In this document: piece by piece, positions 7,512 through 12,648 of the stretch
Numbering within the stretch: the stretch's first letter is position 1
How the letters are laid out: each line of letters opens with the position of its first letter
Source of the DNA: Planctomycetota bacterium
GTDB taxonomy: Bacteria; Planctomycetota; PUPC01
Assembly: GCA_003559755.1 (NCBI GenBank)
Contig: PWKM01000168.1
Location: forward strand, 1 to 12,648
DNA length: 12,648 nucleotides
Direction of reading: 5' to 3'
Translations under genes and position numbers: made by a program
Notes under the pieces: generated by a model
What the model was told of the DNA's origin: nothing
What the model saw: the letters and a program-made list of their open reading frames with translations, nothing else
Database searches by the model: none

Positions 7512-7581
7512 ACCGCCCGGGCGCCATCGTGATCGCAACAATCCGGATAGATCGGACCGCGCCGAAGCACCGGCCAACGAG

Positions 7582-9111
7582 ATGACCGAAATAGAATCCC
7601 CGCCGTTTCACAACATCGCCGAGCTTTGGGAGACCGCCCCGGAACGGCACGGCGACTGGGTCGGCGCCGCCTACAACGGCCGGACGTACACCTACCCCGA
7701 ACTCCACGCGATGACCGAACGCATCTCGGCCGCGTTCACCGACCGGTTCGGGCTGCGGCCCGGCCAGTTCATCGCCATCGCGATGCCCAACTGCATCGAG
7801 TTCTACCTCGCCTACTGGGCGGCGGTCCGGATGGGCGTCGTCGTCGTGCCCGTCAACACCCGCCTGCTCGGGCGGGACATGATGGCCGTGGCCGAGGACG
7901 TCGATGCGAAACTCCTGCTCACCCACGACGAACTGTGGCCGTCGCTCGAGGGGCTGGACCGGCCCGCCCCGACGGTGGGGGTGGACATCGCCGCCGAGGG
8001 CGTCATCCCGTTCGCCGAACTGGTCGAGCACGAGGGCGCCGCCGAGCCGGCGGAGGGCCTCGGCCCGGACGACCTCGCCCTGATCATGCACACCTCCGGC
8101 ACCACCGGCCGGCCGAAGGGGGCGGTCGTCACCCACGGCGACCTGCTGTTCAACATCGCGGTCGCCCGCCGGGGGCACGGCCTGAGCGGCGACGACGCCC
8201 ACCTGCTCGTCGCCCCGATGTTCCACTGCACGGCGCTGTACACGATGCTGCCCGCCTCGGCCTGGCTGGGCAGTTGCCTGGTCATCGCGCCCGCGCCCGA
8301 TCTCAACGACATCCTCGACCTCATCGAGCGGCACCGCTGCACCACCCTGTTCAGCGTGCCGACGATGTTCCACTTCCTCGCCTCGCGGCCCGACCTGGGC
8401 GAGTACGACCTGGGCAGCTTGCGGCTGCTGGCATACGCCGGGGCGCCGATGCCGGCCGGGACGATCCGCAAGCTGCGAGATGCGTTCCCCGGGGTCAAGC
8501 TCCACAACTTCTTCGGGCTGACCGAGACGATCGCGATGACCCACGTCCTGCCCGACGCCGAGGCGGACAACCGGCCGGACTCGGTGGGCAGGCCGCTCCC
8601 CGGAATCCGCCAGCGGATTCTCGACGAGGACGGCGCCGACGTGCGGCCCGGCGAGGTCGGCGAACTGTGCTTCCACAAGTCGAACGTGGTCCGGGACTAC
8701 TGGAACCGGCCGGGCCTGATGGACGAGTCGACCACCGGCGAATGGTTCCACACCGGCGACCTGGCGACCGTTGACGAGGAGGGATACGTCTATCTGAAAG
8801 GCCGCGAGAAGGACCTGATTATCGTCGGCGGCGAGAACGTCTATGCCGGCGAAGTCGAGCGGATCATCCGGCAGATGCCCGAGGTCGCCGACGTGGCGGT
8901 GGTCGGGGCGCCCGCCACCGGCATCCGGGAGGCGATGGGCGAGCTGGTCAAGGCGGTGATCGTCACCGAGCCGGACGCCGCCCTGACCGAACTCGATGTC
9001 AAGCGGTTCTGCAACGACAAGCTCGCCGGCTACGCCGTCCCCCAGATCGTCGTATTCCGCGACTCCCTGCCCCGAACACCCTCCGGAAAAGTGGTCAAAC
9101 ACGAGCTGTAG
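7582..9111 (+). CDS. Acyl-CoA synthetase / AMP-dependent ligase
   Basis: This class I adenylate-forming enzyme activates a carboxylic acid with ATP to an acyl-adenylate and then a CoA thioester. The 509-residue length is typical. The core motifs are in order: the P-loop TSGTTGRPK (171-179), FFGLTE (310-315), TGDL with Asp393 for ribose binding, the hinge region GREKDLIIVGGENVYAGEVE (about 407-426), and PSGK with the catalytic Lys503 near the C-terminus. All key residues are present, so it should be active in the cytoplasm. The acid substrate cannot be read from sequence; fatty, aromatic or small organic acids are all possible. It follows the secreted protein gene by 70 bases and precedes the sulfatase by 69. 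No strong Shine-Dalgarno precedes the ATG at 7582 (only GAG adjoining it), so the start is less certain, but MTEIESPPFHNIAELWE fits the usual N-terminus. No separate promoter is evident. Confidence 0.92.
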   Translation: MTEIESPPFHNIAELWETAPERHGDWVGAAYNGRTYTYPELHAMTERISAAFTDRFGLRPGQFIAIAMPNCIEFYLAYWAAVRMGVVVVPVNTRLLGRDMMAVAEDVDAKLLLTHDELWPSLEGLDRPAPTVGVDIAAEGVIPFAELVEHEGAAEPAEGLGPDDLALIMHTSGTTGRPKGAVVTHGDLLFNIAVARRGHGLSGDDAHLLVAPMFHCTALYTMLPASAWLGSCLVIAPAPDLNDILDLIERHRCTTLFSVPTMFHFLASRPDLGEYDLGSLRLLAYAGAPMPAGTIRKLRDAFPGVKLHNFFGLTETIAMTHVLPDAEADNRPDSVGRPLPGIRQRILDEDGADVRPGEVGELCFHKSNVVRDYWNRPGLMDESTTGEWFHTGDLATVDEEGYVYLKGREKDLIIVGGENVYAGEVERIIRQMPEVADVAVVGAPATGIREAMGELVKAVIVTEPDAALTELDVKRFCNDKLAGYAVPQIVVFRDSLPRTPSGKVVKHEL

Positions 9112-9180
9112 AAACCGGGCCCCGGGCGGCCCATCGCTGAACGGACCGCGGGCGCCCATTGCAGGAAAGGCCGCAACCCG

Positions 9181-10791
9181 ATGCCAGAACCCGCCCGCCC
9201 CAACGTCCTCTGGGTCTCGTTCGAGGACACGAATCCGCTTTACGGCTGCTACGGCGACTCGGTGGCCCGAACGCCCAACCTGGACCGGCTGGCCGGCGAG
9301 GGCGGTCGGTGGCCGAACGCGTTCTCGACGGCGGGCGTGTGTGCGCCCGCCCGATCGGCGGTCATCACCGGGATGTACCCCACCGCGATCGGCACGCACC
9401 ACATGCGGACCACCCACACCGACCCGGCAACCCCCGACCTGCCCACGCCGTACTCGGCGGTCGTCCCCCACTACGTCAAATGCTTCCCCGAGTACATGCG
9501 GGCGGCCGGCTATTACTGCACGAACAACGCGAAGACCGACTATCAGTTCGCCCCGCCGTTCACCGTGTGGGACGACCTGGGCGACCAAGCTCACTGGCGG
9601 AACCGCCCGGAGCAGGACCAGCCCTTCTTCGCGGTGTTCAACCTGGGCCGCACCCACGAGAGCGGGATGTGGCCGGCGGAAGGCGAGGACATCACGTTCG
9701 ACCCCGCCGACATCGAACTCCCGCCCTACTTCCCGGACACCCCGAAGGTCCGCCGGGCGATGGCCCGGATGTACACCAACATCGAGCACAACGACCGGCG
9801 GCTGGGCGAGCTACTCGGGCAGCTCGAGGAGGACGGGCTGGCCGAGAACACGGTCGTATTCCACTGGAGCGACCACGGCCCGCTCCCCCGCGGGAAGCGC
9901 TGGCCCTACGACGCGGGCATCCACGTCCCGATGATCGTGCGATGGCCCGGCCGGATCGATCCGGGCACAGTGAGCGAGGACCTGGTGAGCACCATCGACC
10001 TGGGGCCGACGGTCCTGGCCCTGGCCGGCATCGAGGTCCCCGCCCACATGCAGGGCCGCCCGTTCTTCGGCCCGAAGGCCGGCCCGCCCCGGGACTACGT
10101 GTTCGCGACGCGGGACCGGCACGACACCGCCTACGACATGGTCCGGGCCGTCCGCGACAGGCGGTTCAAGTACATCCGAAACTACCGGCCCGACCTGCCC
10201 TACCTGCTCTGGATTCCCTACCGCAACCGGCATCCGATCCTCCAGGAGATGTGGCGGCTCCACCTGGCCGACGAACTGACCGGCCCCCAGCGCCTGATGT
10301 TCCAGCGGTCGCGCCCGGTCGAAGAACTGTATGACACCGCCTCGGACCCGCACGAGATCAACAACCTGGCCGGCGACCCCGCCCACAAGGACGACCTGGA
10401 GCGGCTGCGGCGGGCGCTCGACACCTGGCGGCGCGAGGTCGGAGACTGGGGCGAGGTGCCGGAATCCGAGATGGTGCAGCGGTGGTACCCCGACGGCCGG
10501 CAGCCGCGGACGGCCGCGCCCGTCTTCATCCCGATATGCGCCGACACCCCGGGCACCGAGGCCGCGTCGGGCGGGCCGTTCACCGCCCCCGCCCTCCTGC
10601 AGCTCCATTCCGCCACGCAGGGGGCCTCGATGGCCTACGCCTTCGAGAGCAACGGGGAGCCCCGGTGGACCCTTTACACCGGGCCGATCCGGCTGCCCGT
10701 CGGCGAGACGACCGTCCGGGCGAAAGCGATACGGATCGGCTATCAGGAGAGCCCCGTTGCCGCCGCATCGTTCGTGGTCGTGGAGGGCTGA
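9181..10791 (+). CDS. Sulfatase (N-sulfoglucosamine sulfohydrolase-like) with C-terminal chitobiase-like domain
   Basis: The enzyme hydrolyses a sulfate ester or sulfamate. The 536-residue product has the sulfatase signature CAPAR (54-58), in which Cys54 would be converted to formylglycine. Metal and sulfate ligands are visible: Asp16, then Asp231-His232 (in WSDHG) and Lys239. The stretch from SDHGPLPRGKRWPYDAG onward resembles the heparan N-sulfatase (SGSH-type) group common in Planctomycetota. Residues from about 448 to the end differ from the catalytic domain. A YTGPIRLPVGETTVRAKAI segment followed by a Gly-Tyr-Gln-Glu-Ser motif resembles the chitobiase/beta-hexosaminidase C-terminal domain, a small beta-sandwich. 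There is no signal peptide: the protein starts MPEPARPNVLW, directly at the first strand of the fold. AGGAAAGG about ten bases upstream supports this ATG. Either it acts inside the cell or the true start lies upstream. The maturase (formylglycine-generating enzyme) is not in the window. Confidence 0.9.
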   Translation: MPEPARPNVLWVSFEDTNPLYGCYGDSVARTPNLDRLAGEGGRWPNAFSTAGVCAPARSAVITGMYPTAIGTHHMRTTHTDPATPDLPTPYSAVVPHYVKCFPEYMRAAGYYCTNNAKTDYQFAPPFTVWDDLGDQAHWRNRPEQDQPFFAVFNLGRTHESGMWPAEGEDITFDPADIELPPYFPDTPKVRRAMARMYTNIEHNDRRLGELLGQLEEDGLAENTVVFHWSDHGPLPRGKRWPYDAGIHVPMIVRWPGRIDPGTVSEDLVSTIDLGPTVLALAGIEVPAHMQGRPFFGPKAGPPRDYVFATRDRHDTAYDMVRAVRDRRFKYIRNYRPDLPYLLWIPYRNRHPILQEMWRLHLADELTGPQRLMFQRSRPVEELYDTASDPHEINNLAGDPAHKDDLERLRRALDTWRREVGDWGEVPESEMVQRWYPDGRQPRTAAPVFIPICADTPGTEAASGGPFTAPALLQLHSATQGASMAYAFESNGEPRWTLYTGPIRLPVGETTVRAKAIRIGYQESPVAAASFVVVEG

Positions 10792-10855
10792 TCCGGCCGA
10801 CGACCGGACCGGCGCCCGATGTGAGCAATCGCAAACCGCAGCAGGGAGGCGACCG

Positions 10856-11845
10856 ATGACGCCGAGAATGGCCGTTGTGGGAGCAGGAAGCTGGTCGACG
10901 GAGATGCACTTGCCCGCCGCACGGCGGGTGCAGGCCGAGGGGCTGGCCGACTATGTCGGCGTCGCCGACCTGAACCCCGAGGCGGCCCGACCGTATGCCG
11001 CCCGGCTCGACGCCGCCGCGTTCACCGACGCGGACGAGATGCTCCGCAAGACCGAGCCGGACGGGGTCCTGCTGCTCGTCCGACAGCACGACATGCCCGG
11101 ACTCATCGCCACGATGGCCGAGCTCGGTCTGCCGTTCCTCTGCGAGAAGCCGCCCGCACCGGACACACAGACGCACCGCCGGCTGATCGAGGTCGTCGGC
11201 GACCTGCCGCACGTCGTCGCCTACAACCGGCGTCACGCGCCCTATGTGCAGCAGGCGAAGGCGTGGCTCGAGGGCGTCCGGCCGCACCTCGTCCTGTGCG
11301 AGATGGTCCGGTACAGGCGGCGGGAGGAGGACTTCTCGGGGACCGCTGTCCACGGCATCGACACCGCCCTCTACCTCGCCGGCGAGCCGCTCGCCGAGGC
11401 CCGCATCGAGGTCGCACCGGTCGAAGCCGTGAACAACTTCTTCATCGACGGCTGGACGACCGGGGGGACGCGGGTGAGCGTGCTCGTCACCCCCGACACC
11501 GGCTCGCGGCAGGAGCACTACACCGTGCGGTCCATCGACCGGAACGTGCTCGTCGCGTTCCCCATGCGGCACATGATCGACTGTCCGGGCTATGCCGAGC
11601 TGCACGACGACCGCGAGGTGGCCGCACACATCACGAATAAGGACCTGGAGGTGGAACCCGACGACCATCCGGCTCTGCTCGGCGTCCGGGCCGAACACGA
11701 GCGCTTCGCGCGCATCGTCGCAGGCGAGGCGTCATCGGTCGCCACCCTGGCGAACACGCTCCAGACGCAGCAGCTACGCGAGCGGCTCTATCAGCCGGGC
11801 ATCAGCGAACGGACTCGGTTCGGGTGGAGCGGGACCTCCGAGTGA
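10856..11845 (+). CDS. Gfo/Idh/MocA family NAD(P)-dependent oxidoreductase
   Basis: Members oxidise or reduce sugars, inositols and related polyols with NAD(P). The 329-residue product has a Rossmann N-terminus with the nucleotide loop VVGAGSWS (about 6-13). The family hallmark Glu-Lys-Pro follows, with the catalytic Lys98 in CEKPP. In the C-terminal alpha/beta domain is the HGID motif (His166, Asp169), the usual His-x-x-Asp active site. The substrate is not predictable. The ATG at 10856 is chosen because AGGGAGG ends six bases upstream and the Rossmann fold begins at once. The same frame is open further back into the sulfatase gene, but that stretch is an out-of-frame shadow. The gap from the sulfatase is 64 bases with no promoter seen, so the two are probably co-transcribed. 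A role in processing the desulfated sugar is an inference from this placement. Confidence 0.9.
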   Translation: MTPRMAVVGAGSWSTEMHLPAARRVQAEGLADYVGVADLNPEAARPYAARLDAAAFTDADEMLRKTEPDGVLLLVRQHDMPGLIATMAELGLPFLCEKPPAPDTQTHRRLIEVVGDLPHVVAYNRRHAPYVQQAKAWLEGVRPHLVLCEMVRYRRREEDFSGTAVHGIDTALYLAGEPLAEARIEVAPVEAVNNFFIDGWTTGGTRVSVLVTPDTGSRQEHYTVRSIDRNVLVAFPMRHMIDCPGYAELHDDREVAAHITNKDLEVEPDDHPALLGVRAEHERFARIVAGEASSVATLANTLQTQQLRERLYQPGISERTRFGWSGTSE

Positions 11846-11851
11846 CGCCGC

Positions 11852-11870
11852 GCCGGCCCCGTCCGCCGGC
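11852..11870. terminator. Small GC hairpin between convergent genes
   Basis: GCCGGC (11852-11857) is repeated at 11865-11870 after a seven-base loop. Because GCCGGC is its own reverse complement, the two copies form a six-pair stem on either strand. It fills most of the 25-base gap between the convergent stops. No T-run follows, so a bidirectional terminator is only a possibility. Confidence 0.3.
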
Positions 11871-12648
11871 TCAATACTCGGCCGTCGTTCCCGCGGGGAC
11901 CTCTTTGTAGCGGAAGACGTGGATCGACCACGACCACCCGCCGAACACCACGAGCACGTTGTGTTCCGGATCGAAATCGGAGTTGCGGCTGGTGTGGGCG
12001 TGCAGCCGGTCGGGGGTCTCGACATCCTTCCGGACCCACTGCGGGTTCTCGCAGTCGAAAACCCAGAACGTCGTCTCCTCCCCCCGGAGCTGGCCGGTGA
12101 GGAACCGCACCTTGTTGAACACGTCGTACCCGCCCGCCCCCGACGTCATCGGCGGGGTCTCCCAGTCGAGCTTGTTCCATTGCCGCTCCTCGTGGTCGAA
12201 CACGAGCGTGCGGAACGGTTCGCCCCGATGTCGGCCGGTCATGTAGTATCGGCCGTCCAGCGGGTTGTACAGGCCGACGACCGAACCGTCGCCGTTCCGG
12301 TTGTACGGGCATCCGGTATCGCCGAAATTGACTGGGCGGGCGGTCTCGGTGTCGAAGATTCGCATCCCGTGGCGGGTGGGGCCGATGGGGACGACCCATT
12401 GGCGGTTCAGGTCATAGACCAGGTGCCGGGTTCGGCCGATGCCCTCGCTGCGATGGGCTTCAATCCGGTCGGTCGCCGGGTGGTAGGTTCCGAACGACAC
12501 GGGGTAGATTCCGCTCCCGTGCCCGGCGGAGGTCGATGGGCCGAACCAGACGACCTGGCGGTCCGGGTCGTACACCCTGCCTCCGCAGCAGCCGGGCGAT
12601 GGCATCAGCCCGTGCCAGCCGCTCCACCAGTCGTTCGGCCGGACCATC
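11871..12648 (-). CDS. Kelch-like beta-propeller protein, C-terminal part (5' end beyond window)
   Basis: The frame runs from the right edge to a TGA at 11871-11873, giving 258 residues. The first visible Met is at the very edge and starts directly in repeat-like sequence, so the true start is probably outside. At least five repeats of about 45 residues show the pattern hydrophobic-Y/F-D followed by a turn and W or V-rich strand: VYDPDRQVVWF, VYDLNRQWV, VFDHEERQW, VFDCENPQW and DFDPEHNVLVVFGG. This is the kelch/galactose-oxidase type of propeller. No catalytic residues are evident, so binding or scaffolding is the likely role. The C-terminus ends in TAEY. A signal peptide cannot be judged. 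It is convergent with the dehydrogenase, whose stop is 25 bases away. Confidence 0.7.
   Translation of the reverse strand, partial: MVRPNDWWSGWHGLMPSPGCCGGRVYDPDRQVVWFGPSTSAGHGSGIYPVSFGTYHPATDRIEAHRSEGIGRTRHLVYDLNRQWVVPIGPTRHGMRIFDTETARPVNFGDTGCPYNRNGDGSVVGLYNPLDGRYYMTGRHRGEPFRTLVFDHEERQWNKLDWETPPMTSGAGGYDVFNKVRFLTGQLRGEETTFWVFDCENPQWVRKDVETPDRLHAHTSRNSDFDPEHNVLVVFGGWSWSIHVFRYKEVPAGTTAEY

Noticed and set aside
5334..7577. A 747-codon open frame on the minus strand
   Set aside because: It lies antisense to nadA's end and the whole 598-residue gene. Its product is dominated by His, Leu, Arg, Gly and Asp, as expected from reading GC-rich codons backward, and shows no domain. The plus-strand gene has a signal peptide, Shine-Dalgarno and promoter.
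7426..9789. A 787-codon open frame on the minus strand
   Set aside because: It is antisense to the acyl-CoA synthetase and sulfatase, both of which have intact catalytic motifs. The frame is open only because of the strong third-position G/C bias.
10331..10855. Upstream extension of the dehydrogenase frame into the sulfatase gene
   Set aside because: The extension is low-complexity Arg/Pro/Ser sequence out of frame with the sulfatase, while the ATG at 10856 has a strong Shine-Dalgarno and begins the Rossmann fold.

Overview
The window is 12.6 kb of very GC-rich bacterial chromosome. It has long third-position G/C-biased reading frames, short intergenic gaps and no mobile elements, tRNA, rRNA or CRISPR. 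Several gene types together suggest Planctomycetota or a nearby uncultured lineage: a secreted PQQ-type beta-propeller protein with TPR-like segments, an N-sulfoglucosamine-type sulfatase, a Gfo/Idh/MocA oxidoreductase, a non-pyrrolysine MttB-family methyltransferase and a kelch-like protein. This assignment is an inference from gene content; no marker gene is present.

Left part (1-2831, minus strand): one large secreted protein, 943 residues visible, with its C-terminus beyond the left edge. The 305-bp gap at 2832-3136 is a divergent control region. It has a TTGAGT-16-TATAAT promoter facing left, a TTGACC-17-TATCAT promoter facing right, and a perfect 16-bp palindrome between the two -35 boxes. 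A hairpin followed by a T-run lies at the rightward transcription start.

Middle and right (3137-11845, plus strand): six co-directional genes with gaps of 64-141 bp. In order they are an MttB-like methyltransferase, quinolinate synthase (nadA), an unrecognised secreted acidic protein, an acyl-CoA synthetase/AMP ligase, a sulfatase with a chitobiase-like C-terminal domain, and a Gfo/Idh/MocA dehydrogenase. Promoter-like sequences also precede nadA and the secreted protein, so the run is probably two or three transcription units. The ligase, sulfatase and dehydrogenase (7582-11845) have no visible internal promoter and could be co-transcribed from the promoter at 5616.

Right edge (11871-12648, minus strand): the C-terminal part of a kelch-like propeller protein, convergent with the dehydrogenase. 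The 25-bp gap between them contains a small GC hairpin.

Functionally this looks like house-keeping NAD synthesis (nadA) set among accessory catabolic genes for sulfated or methylated organic matter. I see no clear evidence of an entirely new system. The best second-look items are the divergent control region, the unrecognised 598-residue protein, the sulfatase lacking a signal peptide, and the MttB homologue without visible corrinoid partners.
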